A DNA stretch of 64,000 nt, taken from NCBI RefSeq assembly GCF_003863355.1, contig NZ_QQWG01000007.1:124001-188000 (forward strand). The letters are read 5' to 3'. Every line of letters starts with the position of its first letter. Position 1 is the first letter of the stretch. Below the pieces are notes generated by a model. The model searched no databases. It saw only the letters and a program-made list of their open reading frames with translations, and was not told where the DNA came from. Source of the stretch: Ancylomarina euxina (GTDB lineage Bacteria; Bacteroidota; Bacteroidia; Bacteroidales; Marinifilaceae). Positions 34,501 through 43,912 of the stretch are shown here, in pieces. The position numbers and the translations under genes are program-made.

Positions 34501-35784
34501 ATGAAGAAGTTTAAGGATATTGTGGTGATTGGCGTAGCACTGTTTGCGATGTTTTTTGGAGCAGGAAATTTGATATTTCCACCTCAATTGGGAGTTTTGA
34601 GTGGTGATTCGTGGCTACAAGCCATCATGGGTTTCTTCACGACCGATGTGAGCTTGTCAATACTGGCTATTATTGCTATTGCAAAATCGGGAGGCACATT
34701 CAATTCTTTTGCTTCTAAAGTCGGACCTAAGTTTAGTATCGTCATGGGTATCATCATCATGTTGATTATTGGTCCACTCTTGGCTCTACCCAGAACGGGA
34801 GCGGTCAGTTACGAGATGGGTATACTGCCCATATTCCCTGGTATTCCTCAATATATCTTTACTTTGGTTTATTTTGGCATATCCCTTCTCTTTGTCATCA
34901 ACCCCAAGGGCATTATAGATAAAATAGCCGTCTATCTGACACCGATCTTGCTTATTGCACTGGTATCAATAATCGTAAAGAATATATTGATGCCCGATAA
35001 CATTATGCCTGCGGCGAAATTAACAAACGTCTATACCTATGCATTTCTGGAGGGCTATCAGACTTTGGATGGCTTGGCAGCAGTGATCTTTGCTGGCATT
35101 ATTCTTATGGGCTTAAAAGAAAAAGGCTATACCGATACCTCATCGCAAATAAAAATGACCATCAAATCGGGCTTAGTCGCTTTTAGTATTATTGGTTTTG
35201 TATATGGCGGTTTAATCTATTTAGGAGCTAATGGAGCCAGCAGTATTCCCGAAGGCATGAGCAGAACAGAAACATTTATGGCTCTTGTTGATCGAATGTT
35301 CGGACAATATGGCCTTTGGATGGTCGCCGTTACTGTTATATTTGCCTGTTTTACTACGACAGTCGGATTAACAACTACCGTTGCTGAATATTTTAGTGAA
35401 TTATCAAACAACAAACTTAGTTATCGATTCAATGTCGTTACAATAACTTTAGTCAGCTTCGTCCTTGCGAATCTGGGTGTTGAACAGATCGTATATTTCT
35501 CAGGTCCTATTTTGGGTATCATCTATCCTGCCATACTAGTTTTAATCGTCCTCAATCTCTTCGATAAATACATCACTTATAAAGGAATTTATTCAGGAGT
35601 TGTCGGCGGAACACTAGGCTTTAGCACCCTGATGTTTATCTGTAAGTCATTCGATTCCTTATCGGCTGCGAAAGATTGGTTATCATCCTTCCCTATGAGC
35701 ACTTACGAAATGGGATGGTTGATACCTGCCATTTTTGGAGGGTTGATTGCTACAGCCTTTTATAAGATTAAGACTGTACGATAA
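34501..35784 (+). CDS. brnQ: branched-chain amino acid Na+ symporter (LIVCS family)
   Basis: 427 residues with about 12 helices. The start FAMFFGAGNLIFPPQLG is the signature of the LIVCS family. Further marks are GPLLALPRTGAVSYE and the late CFTTTVGLTTTVAEYF. It imports leucine, isoleucine and valine with Na+ or H+. The gene stands alone, convergent with the flavin oxidoreductase gene. Confidence 0.92.
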   Translation: MKKFKDIVVIGVALFAMFFGAGNLIFPPQLGVLSGDSWLQAIMGFFTTDVSLSILAIIAIAKSGGTFNSFASKVGPKFSIVMGIIIMLIIGPLLALPRTGAVSYEMGILPIFPGIPQYIFTLVYFGISLLFVINPKGIIDKIAVYLTPILLIALVSIIVKNILMPDNIMPAAKLTNVYTYAFLEGYQTLDGLAAVIFAGIILMGLKEKGYTDTSSQIKMTIKSGLVAFSIIGFVYGGLIYLGANGASSIPEGMSRTETFMALVDRMFGQYGLWMVAVTVIFACFTTTVGLTTTVAEYFSELSNNKLSYRFNVVTITLVSFVLANLGVEQIVYFSGPILGIIYPAILVLIVLNLFDKYITYKGIYSGVVGGTLGFSTLMFICKSFDSLSAAKDWLSSFPMSTYEMGWLIPAIFGGLIATAFYKIKTVR

Positions 35785-35838
35785 ACTCAAGCTAAAATGA
35801 GCTTTAAGTGTGCAATACTATTAAATCTGCTGATTAAA

Positions 35839-36957
35839 TTATTTCTTATTGGAAATCTTATTCTTGCGATCAAGAATGCAAACATTCCCTCCCGGAGACC
35901 AGCATTTAGCACAGGAAACACATCTGGGTTCATGGGAAGGATTTTGTTTCCATTTATTCGGAAGGTCTGGCTCAGAAAATAGAGTGCGTGACAAAGAAAC
36001 ATAAGAGATATTACTATCATTCAGGATGTGTTCCATCAATTCCACATGTCGATGACCACCTACGGATATCACGGGAATACTGAGTTCTGCAGCAATTTGT
36101 TTTGTTGCTTCATAGAAATAGGCTTGTTTTTCCCTTTTCACAATCTTGGTTCTTATGGGTCTTTTAAGAGGGTATCCAGGATCAGGATTGCCACCACTAA
36201 ACTCTATAGCTGTGATGCCACGTTTTTCCAGTTCTTTTGCCACCCAAAGACTCTCATCTGGAGTCAAACCGTTTTCATCCCAATCGTCGGTGCAATGCAT
36301 CTTTATTAAAACAGGATAGTCAAGCCCCACCTCTTTGCGAACCGCTTCGAGTGTTTCGAACAGTATCCGGGCACGGTTTTCTATTGAGCCCCCATAGGCA
36401 TCCTCCCTACGATTGAAATAAGGCGAAAGAAACTGGCTATACAAATAGGAATGAGCGGCATGTAATTGTACCCCGTCAAAACCGGCTTCTTTTACCCTTC
36501 TGGCACTTTGCGCATAAGCTTCTATCACAGTTCGAATATCCTCGGATGTCATCTTTTTGGGAGTTACTCCAGAGGACGGATTCTTAACAGCAGATGGTCC
36601 CCATATCAGCCTACCTTCAGTTTGATATTTAGTTGAGGAGCCTCCGTAGCAAACCTGCATGATGAGCTTAGAACCCAATTCATGAATTCGCTTAACGAAA
36701 AATTGGTATTCCTCAATAAAATTATCTGAGTAGATGCCCAACATCCCTGCATTGGGTTGTTCATTTTCCAGAATATGAGCATAACCCGTAATAACAGTGC
36801 CCACGCCACCTTTAGCCAGTTCTTCATAACGCCAAATCAGTTCCGGAGTTAGGTGCCCCTTTTCATCAGCCAGGTTCAACCAGGTAGCCGAACGCCACAA
36901 GCGATTCTTTAGTTCTAAATGACCAATACGAGTCGCTTCGAAGATCTTCTTTTGCAT
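35839..36957 (-). CDS. Old Yellow Enzyme-type NADH:flavin oxidoreductase
   Basis: 372 residues forming an FMN-binding TIM barrel. Visible marks are LKNRLWRSATW, the active site segment GVQLHAAHSYLYSQFLSPYFN with its His pair, and REDAYGGSIENRAR. The C-terminus has a Cys cluster (CVSCAKCWSPGGNVC) as in the 2,4-dienoyl-CoA reductase/2-enoate reductase subgroup, which can bind an Fe-S cluster there. The NAD-binding second half of those enzymes is absent. It probably reduces activated C=C bonds of electrophiles. It follows the ABM-domain gene by 66 bp in the same direction and is divergent from the TetR operon. Confidence 0.86.
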   Translation of the reverse strand: MQKKIFEATRIGHLELKNRLWRSATWLNLADEKGHLTPELIWRYEELAKGGVGTVITGYAHILENEQPNAGMLGIYSDNFIEEYQFFVKRIHELGSKLIMQVCYGGSSTKYQTEGRLIWGPSAVKNPSSGVTPKKMTSEDIRTVIEAYAQSARRVKEAGFDGVQLHAAHSYLYSQFLSPYFNRREDAYGGSIENRARILFETLEAVRKEVGLDYPVLIKMHCTDDWDENGLTPDESLWVAKELEKRGITAIEFSGGNPDPGYPLKRPIRTKIVKREKQAYFYEATKQIAAELSIPVISVGGHRHVELMEHILNDSNISYVSLSRTLFSEPDLPNKWKQNPSHEPRCVSCAKCWSPGGNVCILDRKNKISNKK

Positions 36958-37023
36958 ATTTTTATATTGAATATCTAAGGTCTAAAACTAAACAGACCAT
37001 TTAAAACAAACGTTCTTTCTAAT

Positions 37024-37689
37024 TTATTCTTTCGCCCAATTCCCACGGGGTTGAAGGATACGAAAATTTCGCAAAGTTTGAACTGCATCGGGTAAAATAC
37101 TCTCGTATAGCTTTTGATGTTTCTCTGGAAAATCAACCTGACAGGTTTTGTTCCAGCGCTCATAAATAGTAAATCGAGTTGGATCTTCAGCATCCTGATG
37201 TAGAAAAGCACAAATAAAACTGTCTTCTTTCACCATCCTATCAAATACCTTCATGGCTGCTTCTTTCCAATCTGTTTGCCTGTCAGTCTTAATCTGAAAG
37301 TTCGAATAAATAGTCAAATCATTGGCTACCGTTTCGAACTGCGTACTTGCCCAAAAAGCCATTGGGCGCAGGATGTGTATTTTTCTCGGACTAGCACTCA
37401 TTTCTGGCAGTCGCTGCTCATAAGTCTTACGATAATCTTTGGCAGCCATCTGATAGGTCATAAAATCCTCTTTCGAAGCCTCGGTCCAACGTTCATACAT
37501 GCTAAATCGGTTAGGGGCTTCAGTATCCTCGTGTATAAAAGCACTTACAAAAGCTGCCTCTTGAGTCATATTATCCACAAGCTCAAACAAGCGTTCCTGG
37601 AACTCTTCAATATATTCGGGCTTAATATGGTATTTAACGTAGAAAACCAGATCATCCGGATTGGCTATTCTTGCTGGATTGGTAGTCAT
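37024..37689 (-). CDS. protein with two antibiotic-biosynthesis-monooxygenase (ABM) domains
   Basis: 221 residues made of two similar ferredoxin-like ABM domains (about 12-90 and 125-205). Each has the pattern of a first strand, a helix with a conserved acidic/Phe stretch and a late SMYERWTEASKEDF or TIYERWNKTCQVDF segment, which are clearly duplicates. The family contains quinone monooxygenases and many proteins without cofactor. It shares a probable operon with an Old Yellow Enzyme and faces a TetR-controlled efflux operon, which suggests a role in handling reactive or quinone-like compounds (inference). A poly-C stretch precedes the gene and no clear -7 box was found. Confidence 0.8.
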   Translation of the reverse strand: MTTNPARIANPDDLVFYVKYHIKPEYIEEFQERLFELVDNMTQEAAFVSAFIHEDTEAPNRFSMYERWTEASKEDFMTYQMAAKDYRKTYEQRLPEMSASPRKIHILRPMAFWASTQFETVANDLTIYSNFQIKTDRQTDWKEAAMKVFDRMVKEDSFICAFLHQDAEDPTRFTIYERWNKTCQVDFPEKHQKLYESILPDAVQTLRNFRILQPRGNWAKE

Positions 37690-37855
37690 GATTTAATCCC
37701 CCCTTTTATCTATTCGTAATAATTTTACAATTCTTCATTAGGTTTATACAAGTTATCACTTTTGAAAGCATAAAGCAATAAAGAAATCTTCACATATCGC
37801 AAGAACCTAAAAATCAAAGCTTATATCTATATCTTCAGGATTTCAACCATCTAAT

Positions 37856-37871
37856 TTAACCAAGTGGTTAA
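37856..37871. promoter_or_regulatory. TetR operator 1
   Basis: TTAACCAAGTGGTTAA: 7-bp inverted repeat TTAACCA/TGGTTAA with a 2-bp centre... one of three copies. It lies upstream of the -33 box, also between the divergent units. Confidence 0.75.
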
Positions 37872-37886
37872 AAAAACCACTTTTAA

Positions 37887-37917
37887 TTTGCAGATAAAAA
37901 ACAATCCATTACATTTG
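37887..37917 (+). promoter_or_regulatory. promoter of the TetR-efflux operon
   Basis: TTTG (37887-37890), 19-bp spacer, TACATTTG (37910-37917): a full match to the Bacteroidota promoter. Operator 2 begins two bases after the -7 box. Confidence 0.82.
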
Positions 37918-37919
37918 CA

Positions 37920-37935
37920 TTAACCAAATGGTTAA
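37920..37935. promoter_or_regulatory. TetR operator 2
   Basis: TTAACCAAATGGTTAA at the predicted transcription start. Binding here would block RNA polymerase. A degenerate half-site CTGGTTAA follows at 37941-37948. Confidence 0.8.
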
Positions 37936-37963
37936 AACGTCTGGTTAATTTTTTACAAACAAT

Positions 37964-37979
37964 TTAACCAAATGGTTAA
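37964..37979. promoter_or_regulatory. TetR operator 3
   Basis: TTAACCAAATGGTTAA, identical to operator 2, ending 4 bp before the chosen tetR start codon. Confidence 0.8.
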
Positions 37980-37983
37980 ACAT

Positions 37984-38598
37984 ATGAAGATGGAAAAGAA
38001 ATCAATTGAAACCCAAGAGAATATTCTAAACGCCGCAAGAATAATATTTGCAAAAAAAGGATTAAGCGGAGCCCGTATGCAAGAAATAGCTGATCATGCC
38101 GGTATTAATAAAGCACTCTTGCATTACTACTACCGAAATAAAGAAAAACTGTTTGAGCAGGTTTTTGAGGAAGCCTTTAAAAAGTTGATTCGCCCACTTG
38201 GGGCATTCCTAACAGATGATTCAGAATTGTTTCAGAAGATCAGGAACATTTGTAAACTCTACAACGAAGTGTTGACCAAATACCCCTTTATCCCCAACTT
38301 TGTAATAAATGAAATGAATATCGATCCTTCCAGAATACTCAACCTACTGGATATTGGAGGAGTTAAAGAGGGGAAAATCAAAACTGCCATACAAATTAAC
38401 GAAGCCATTAAAACAGGCATGATCAGACCCATCGACCCTAGAGAACTAATCCTAAACATTATTAGTCTCTCTGTATTTCCTTTTGCAAGCCGTCCCATAT
38501 CAGAACAATTTTTATATAAGGATGAAGACATGGATGAGGTTCTTAAATCAAGAGCCGATGGTGTAGCAGAATTTATTATTCAATCGATAAAAATTTAA
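37984..38598 (+). CDS. TetR/AcrR-family transcriptional regulator
   Basis: 204 residues from the ATG at 37984. The in-frame ATG at 37972 lies inside the operator palindrome and is less likely. The N-terminal helix-turn-helix (about 10-55) reads TQENILNAARIIFAKKGLSGARMQEIADHAGINKALLHYYYRNKEKLFEQV, cited here as AARIIFAKKG and LLHYYYRNKEKLF. The C-terminal domain binds an unknown ligand. It is the first gene of the export operon (11 bp to the TolC gene), so it should repress itself and the pump, as E. coli CecR does for ybhG-ybhFSR. Confidence 0.9.
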   Translation: MKMEKKSIETQENILNAARIIFAKKGLSGARMQEIADHAGINKALLHYYYRNKEKLFEQVFEEAFKKLIRPLGAFLTDDSELFQKIRNICKLYNEVLTKYPFIPNFVINEMNIDPSRILNLLDIGGVKEGKIKTAIQINEAIKTGMIRPIDPRELILNIISLSVFPFASRPISEQFLYKDEDMDEVLKSRADGVAEFIIQSIKI

Positions 38599-38608
38599 AT
38601 AAATTAAA

Positions 38609-39898
38609 ATGGACTCACTTTTGAAAAATAACAAATACCTCCTTCTCTTGGTGTTCCTTATTCAAATTCAGGTTGGATGGACTCAAGAAGTAACACTAAG
38701 TTTGGAGCAATGCCAGAAAGAAGTGCAGGAAAACTTTCCTTTGGTTAAAGGGAAAGAACTTTTAAGTCAATCTTCAAAACTGAATATTGAGAACATCAAA
38801 ACATCATATTTACCCAGGCTTTATGCAAATGGGAAACTCTCCTACCAATCGGATGTAACCGGCATTACCTTTCCAGGCATGGCAACGCCCCAAGCACCAA
38901 AAGACCAATATGCCCTCAATCTGGATGTGGAGCAGTTGATATATGATGGCGGAAAAACAAAAAATAGAATTAAGATCGAAAAAGAAGCTTCGGAGGTAGA
39001 AATTCGAAACCTTGAGATTCAGATCTATCAGTTGCGCGAAAGGGTGAATTCCGCATTCTTTGGTATTCAACTTGTTCGTAAAAATAAATTGATACTTATC
39101 GACAAGCAAAAAACCATTTCGAATCGATTAAAACAAATAAGATCAGCGGTAGAAAATGGTGTTATTTTACCCGCCAACCTAAAAGTTATGGAGTCGGAAT
39201 TGTTGCTAATCGATCAACAGGTTCAGGAACTGAATGCGCATGAAGCCTCTTCATTTCATATCCTGTCGGAATTAATGGGACGACGAATCGATGCAAAAGC
39301 CAAATTGAAAGCAAGCAGCTTTGATATGGAATCAGCCAATGATTTAAAGACAGATAGTAAAGAGAGACCGGAATACCACATGTATTCGAGTCAGAAGTCA
39401 TTGCTTGAAGCGCAAAAAGAACTGCTAAAGAAAGACCGTTACCCCGTGATCTCAGGATTTGGTCAGTTGGGATACGGAAATCCCGGCTACAATCAATTGA
39501 CGGATGAGTTCGATACGTATTACATGCTGGGTGCGAAAATATCCTGGAATATTTTCGATTGGAAATCAAATCGCCGAAAGCTAAAAGAGATTACCATCCG
39601 TAAGGATATTGTAACAACTCAAGAACTAAGCTTTTCTCAAAACCAACTGATTGAATTGGGAAATGAATCCATCAAGCTGAGGAAATTTAAAATCTTGCTC
39701 GAAAAAGATGAAGCCATTATCGACCTGCAAGAAGCCATCAGTGCAAGCTCAGCCTCCCAGTTGGACAACGGCATCATTACTTCAAGTGATTACCTGGAAG
39801 ATTTAAACAAGGAAATTCAAGCAAAATTGAATAAGGAATATCATTTAATTCAGTTACAGCAATCTTTGGCTGAATACGAAAGAATCAAGGGAATTTAA
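38609..39898 (+). CDS. TolC-family outer-membrane efflux protein
   Basis: 429 residues with a signal peptide (about 1-25). Two OEP repeats of long amphipathic helices and short strands are visible, for example TLSLEQCQKEVQENFPLVKG and DNGIITSSDYLEDLNKE. It forms a trimeric channel through the outer membrane and periplasm. It is followed after 20 bp by the HlyD-type adaptor and belongs to one operon with two ATPase and two permease genes. Confidence 0.88.
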   Translation: MDSLLKNNKYLLLLVFLIQIQVGWTQEVTLSLEQCQKEVQENFPLVKGKELLSQSSKLNIENIKTSYLPRLYANGKLSYQSDVTGITFPGMATPQAPKDQYALNLDVEQLIYDGGKTKNRIKIEKEASEVEIRNLEIQIYQLRERVNSAFFGIQLVRKNKLILIDKQKTISNRLKQIRSAVENGVILPANLKVMESELLLIDQQVQELNAHEASSFHILSELMGRRIDAKAKLKASSFDMESANDLKTDSKERPEYHMYSSQKSLLEAQKELLKKDRYPVISGFGQLGYGNPGYNQLTDEFDTYYMLGAKISWNIFDWKSNRRKLKEITIRKDIVTTQELSFSQNQLIELGNESIKLRKFKILLEKDEAIIDLQEAISASSASQLDNGIITSSDYLEDLNKEIQAKLNKEYHLIQLQQSLAEYERIKGI

Positions 39899-39918
39899 AA
39901 GTACTTAAAAATATAAAC

Positions 39919-40809
39919 ATGAAACTACAGACAATAATCGGACTAAGTCTGGCATTGGCATTTCTGACTTCTGCCTGCAATCAAAATGGAGAAGAATCGG
40001 ATGCCTACGGAAATTTTGAAGCGACGGAATACCTGATATCAGCAGAAAACAGTGGGAAGATACTCGCTCTTAATCTTGATGAAGGAGATGTGTTCGATCA
40101 GGCGAAACAGGTGGGGCTTATCGACACAACGCAGCTGTTCTTACAGAAAGAACAACTGAAAGCACAAAAGCAAGCCATTGCCTCGGGTGTTAAGAATATA
40201 CTCTCGCGAATTGCAGTTTATCAGGAGCAGATAGCCATACTCAAAAAGGATAAGTTGAGAATCGACAAGATGTTTGCAGATGGTGCAGCAACCAGCAAAG
40301 AGGTTGACGATATCAATGGAAAGATTCAGCTTGCCCAAAAACAAATACAGGCAGTTAGAACTGAAAATGCCAAGGTACTTGGTGAACTTGAAAATGTTGA
40401 TCGCAAGATAGAGGCTTTGAGCGATTTGATTGGGAAAAGCGTAATCTATATTCCAAAGTCGGCAACTGTTTTGGAGAAATATCACGAAGAATACGAAATG
40501 GTGAATGTGGGCACTCCCCTATTCAAATTAGCCGATTTGAACACACTTGACTTAAGGGTTTACATCAGCGGCGATCAGCTCTCTGAGGTTAAAATTGGTC
40601 AGGAAGTTAAAGTATTGATTGATAAAAACAAAGAGGAAAACCAGACGCTCACAGGAAAAGTGATTTGGATTTCTTCACAATCGGAATTTACACCCAAAAT
40701 TATCCAAACCAAGAAAGAACGTGTAAAATTGGTTTATGCACTTAAAGTGAAGGTGAAAAATGACGGGCGCTTAAAAATTGGCATGCCAGGTGAAATCAGA
40801 TTCAAGTAG
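39919..40809 (+). CDS. HlyD-family periplasmic adaptor lipoprotein
   Basis: 296 residues. The signal peptide ends in a lipobox LTSAC, so C20 should be lipidated. A barrel-sandwich half (about 35-60: ISAENSGKILALNLDEGDVF) is interrupted by a coiled-coil hairpin (about 75-170) and completed by VIYIPKSATVLEKYHEEYEMV. A beta-barrel follows. It resembles YbhG, the adaptor of the YbhFSR exporter. It should link the inner-membrane permeases with the TolC protein. It ends 3 bp before the first ATPase gene. Confidence 0.88.
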   Translation: MKLQTIIGLSLALAFLTSACNQNGEESDAYGNFEATEYLISAENSGKILALNLDEGDVFDQAKQVGLIDTTQLFLQKEQLKAQKQAIASGVKNILSRIAVYQEQIAILKKDKLRIDKMFADGAATSKEVDDINGKIQLAQKQIQAVRTENAKVLGELENVDRKIEALSDLIGKSVIYIPKSATVLEKYHEEYEMVNVGTPLFKLADLNTLDLRVYISGDQLSEVKIGQEVKVLIDKNKEENQTLTGKVIWISSQSEFTPKIIQTKKERVKLVYALKVKVKNDGRLKIGMPGEIRFK

Positions 40810-40812
40810 CTT

Positions 40813-41739
40813 ATGGACTCCAAAATCAGCATAAAAGATCTATCGAAATCCTATGGGGATGTTCAGGCTCTTAAAGGGATTAATCTCGACATAGAGTCAG
40901 GAGAGCTGTTTGGCTTGATAGGACCGGATGGCGCGGGAAAAACAAGTCTTTTTCGCCTGCTGGCAACCTTACTGCTTCCCGATTCGGGCTCTGCCACACT
41001 CTGTGGCTTCGATATGGTAAAGGAATACAAGCCCATCCGAAACATTTTAGGTTACATGCCTGGTCGATTTTCCTTGTATCAAGATTTAAGTGTTCTGGAG
41101 AATCTCAATTTCTTTGCTACTGTCTTCGATACGCGAATCGAGGACAATATGGAAATGATTCGGGATATATGGCTTCAAATTGAACCCTTCAAACACCGAT
41201 TGGCAGGAAAATTATCCGGTGGTATGAAACAGAAACTAGCCCTTTGTTGTGCACTCATTCATCAACCCAAAATATTGTTGTTGGATGAGCCGACTACAGG
41301 CGTTGATGTGGTTTCGAGAAGTGAATTCTGGCAAATGCTAAAGAGCCTGAAAGCAAAGGGTGTCACCATTATTGTGGCAACGCCCTATATGGATGAAGCC
41401 AATTTATGTGAGAGGGTTGCACTGATGCAGGATGGAGAGATATTAAGTCTGAACACGCCTGCCGGTATCATTTCAGATTTTGGCAGGGATTTGTATGCGA
41501 TACAAGGCAAAGATATCTACCAACTGCTTTTGGACTTGCGCACCTATCCTCATGCAAATTCTGTTTTCCCTTTTGGTCAGAGCATACACTATACCGATAA
41601 ACGGGATGCTATTTCTCCTTCGGAGCTTAAAGATTATTTGATATCTAAAGGACAATATGATATCGAGATTAGCAAAATTACCGCTGGCATTGAAGACTGC
41701 TTTATGGCCTTGAGTCAGCAAAATAAGGTTCAGGCATGA
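40813..41739 (+). CDS. ABC exporter ATP-binding protein 1
   Basis: 308 residues. Walker A GPDGAGKTS (about 36-44), signature LSGGMKQK, Walker B ILLLDEPTTGVD and the switch region IVATPYMDEANLC, where the usual His is Pro-Tyr-Met. It corresponds to the N-terminal half of YbhF, which in E. coli is fused to a second ATPase. It overlaps the next ATPase gene by 4 bp. Confidence 0.9.
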   Translation: MDSKISIKDLSKSYGDVQALKGINLDIESGELFGLIGPDGAGKTSLFRLLATLLLPDSGSATLCGFDMVKEYKPIRNILGYMPGRFSLYQDLSVLENLNFFATVFDTRIEDNMEMIRDIWLQIEPFKHRLAGKLSGGMKQKLALCCALIHQPKILLLDEPTTGVDVVSRSEFWQMLKSLKAKGVTIIVATPYMDEANLCERVALMQDGEILSLNTPAGIISDFGRDLYAIQGKDIYQLLLDLRTYPHANSVFPFGQSIHYTDKRDAISPSELKDYLISKGQYDIEISKITAGIEDCFMALSQQNKVQA

Positions 41740-42482
41740 ATACAGATCAAAAAGTAATATCGGTACGAAACTTGACCAAGAAGTTTGGCGCTTTTACGGC
41801 TAATGACAGTTTATCCTTTGATGTATACAAGGGTGAGATTTTTGGCTTTCTTGGCGCAAATGGTGCAGGTAAAACCACCGCCATGAAAATCCTTTGCGGT
41901 CTTTCGTATCCAACATCCGGTGAAATCATGGTGGCAGGCTTAGATGTATACAAGCAGCGGGAAGAGCTAAAAAAGAATATCGGTTACATGAGTCAGAAGT
42001 TTTCCTTATACGAGGATCTAACGGTATTTGAGAATATCCGATTTTATGCGGGTATTTATGGCATGTCGTCCAAGGAAATCAAGGCTAAATCGGATGACTT
42101 GCTGCAAAAGCTGGGTTTGGTTCATGCCAGAAACAAGCGTATTGGTGAACTGCCACTGGGATGGAAACAAAAGCTGGCCTTTTCGGTAGCCATTTTCCAC
42201 AATCCTGAAATTGTATTTTTGGATGAACCAACAGGAGGTGTCGACCCCGTTACCAGGAGGCAGTTCTGGGATTTGATTTATGAGGCTTCACGAAACGGGA
42301 TTACCATTTTTGTAACGACACACTATATGGATGAAGCTGAATATTGCAATAGAATTTCCATTATGGTCGACGGACGAATAGATGCATTGGATACACCGGA
42401 AAGATTAAAGAAACAGTTTGAAGCCAAGGACATGGATGAAGTATTCCTTAAGCTGGCTAGAAAAAGCAACTATCAGGAGTAA
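41736..42482 (+). CDS. ABC exporter ATP-binding protein 2
   Basis: 248 residues. Walker A GANGAGKTT and Walker B IVFLDEPTGGVDP are intact, with switch His in TTHYMDEAEYC. The signature is LPLGWKQK instead of LSGGxxQ, as in the C-terminal half of YbhF. The two subunits together would form an asymmetric ATPase heterodimer. It overlaps the first ATPase gene. A 323-bp gap with a palindromic repeat separates it from the first permease gene. Confidence 0.9.
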   Translation: MNTDQKVISVRNLTKKFGAFTANDSLSFDVYKGEIFGFLGANGAGKTTAMKILCGLSYPTSGEIMVAGLDVYKQREELKKNIGYMSQKFSLYEDLTVFENIRFYAGIYGMSSKEIKAKSDDLLQKLGLVHARNKRIGELPLGWKQKLAFSVAIFHNPEIVFLDEPTGGVDPVTRRQFWDLIYEASRNGITIFVTTHYMDEAEYCNRISIMVDGRIDALDTPERLKKQFEAKDMDEVFLKLARKSNYQE

Positions 42483-42556
42483 TACCAATTTTTCTTCAGG
42501 AAGTCATGAATCATTCTTACGATCGTTTATGTCTTTCTATTAAAAAACAAAAATAG

Positions 42557-42743
42557 ATTAAACCACTAAGCGCACTAAGAACGCAATGAAAAAAAATGAT
42601 AAAATTAAACTTTGTGCCATTTTACTCATTTACTAACAAGAATGTATCGGTCTGACTAAAGTGAATTTGACAAAACAAGCCCTTATGTACGCAAAGGAAT
42701 AATATAAATCAACTTTGTGTTCGTTGTGATCTTTGCGGTTAAT
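42557..42743. repeat. 187-bp imperfect palindromic repeat inside the ABC operon
   Basis: The left end (ATTAAACCACTAAGCGCACT and onward) is complementary to the right end (CTTTGCGGTTAAT preceded by TTTGTGTTCGTTGTGAT). Similar CACAAAG/CTTTGTG words recur in the middle. This is the form of a dispersed, non-coding hairpin element known from many bacterial genomes (rows of AACCACAAAG-like words). It encodes no protein. It could be an mRNA-processing or folding element, or a mobile repeat that landed within the operon. Confidence 0.6.
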
Positions 42744-42805
42744 AAAAACGCTTATCGCACATGCTAAAAGGACATTATTCTTTTACTATTATTTTAAAAA
42801 TTACT

Positions 42806-43912
42806 ATGAAGCGATTTATCGGTTTTATAAAAAAAGAGTTTTATCACATTTTCCGCGACAAAAGGTCAATGCTGATTTTATTTGGAATGCCCATTGTGCA
42901 GCTATTGCTTTTTGGCTTTGTGATTACCAACGACCTTAAGGATGTGAAAATGGCAGTGGTAGACCATTCCAAGGATGAATACACATTAGAGATTATAAAT
43001 AAAATTACATCCTCTGGCTATTTCAAGCTGGTTGAAAATCTTGATGGCATTGCACAAGTGGATGAAATATTCCGAAAAGGCGAAACAAAGGTGGTATTGG
43101 TTTTTGAACCCGATTTCGGTAAAAATCTTGTTAAAGGATCCCATGCCTCAGTGCAACTATTAACGGATGCCTCAGAGCCCAATATGGCGAATATGGAGGT
43201 AAACTACCTTCAGGGAATCCTGCAGAATTACAATGTAGAAATAAACAGGGGAAAGAGGGTACCGAATCAGATTGTCCCACAAACAAGAATGTATTTTAAT
43301 GCCGAACTGGAGAGTGTTTATATGTTTATCCCAGGTATTATGGCAACTATTCTGATGTTGGTTTCCGCCATGATGACCTCCATTTCAATTGCACGGGAAA
43401 AAGAGTTGGGAACCATGGAGATCCTTCTGGTTTCGCCCCTTCAACCCTGGCAAATTATTCTGGGAAAGGTAACCCCCTACTTGGTCTTGTCTTTTATAAA
43501 TGCTCTGGTTATTGTTGGCATGGGGTACTTTGTATTTGGGGTTCCAGTGTTGGGCAGTTTTGTGCTGCTTATGGCTGAAAGTGTTTTATTTATCTTATTG
43601 GCACTCTCACTGGGGATTTTCATTTCTACAGTGTCAGACAGCCAGCAGGTAGCCATGATGCTTTCCATGTTTGCCTTAATGCTGCCAACAATTCTGTTGT
43701 CAGGCTTTATTTTCCCCTTACGGAATATGCCTCTGCCCTTACAAATACTAAGCAATATTATTCCGCCCAGATGGTTTATTGTGATCATCAAGAATATCAT
43801 GCTTAAGGGAACCGGCTTTGAGTTTGTTTGGAAAGAAACACTGATTCTTATTGGAATGACAGCAGGTTTAATAGCCTTAAGTGTCAAGAAATTTAAAATA
43901 AGATTGGAGTAA
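42806..43912 (+). CDS. ABC-2 type permease (YbhS/YbhR-like) 1
   Basis: About 368 residues. The ATG at 42806 starts the typical MKRFIGFIKKEFYHIFRDKR; the in-frame ATG at 42761 adds 15 non-typical residues. The layout is one N-terminal helix (MLILFGMPIVQLLLFGFV), a long periplasmic loop (about 40-170) and five further helices, including ISIAREKELGTMEILLVSPL, which is the family's coupling motif. It exports an unknown compound with the neighbouring permease. Confidence 0.9.
   Translation: MKRFIGFIKKEFYHIFRDKRSMLILFGMPIVQLLLFGFVITNDLKDVKMAVVDHSKDEYTLEIINKITSSGYFKLVENLDGIAQVDEIFRKGETKVVLVFEPDFGKNLVKGSHASVQLLTDASEPNMANMEVNYLQGILQNYNVEINRGKRVPNQIVPQTRMYFNAELESVYMFIPGIMATILMLVSAMMTSISIAREKELGTMEILLVSPLQPWQIILGKVTPYLVLSFINALVIVGMGYFVFGVPVLGSFVLLMAESVLFILLALSLGIFISTVSDSQQVAMMLSMFALMLPTILLSGFIFPLRNMPLPLQILSNIIPPRWFIVIIKNIMLKGTGFEFVWKETLILIGMTAGLIALSVKKFKIRLE

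Noticed and set aside
36028-37719. Plus-strand frames opposite the oxidoreductase and ABM genes
   Set aside because: They are antisense frames of well-supported minus-strand genes.
37972-37983. ATG at 37972 as tetR start
   Set aside because: It lies within operator 3; the ATG at 37984 gives a normal TetR N-terminus.
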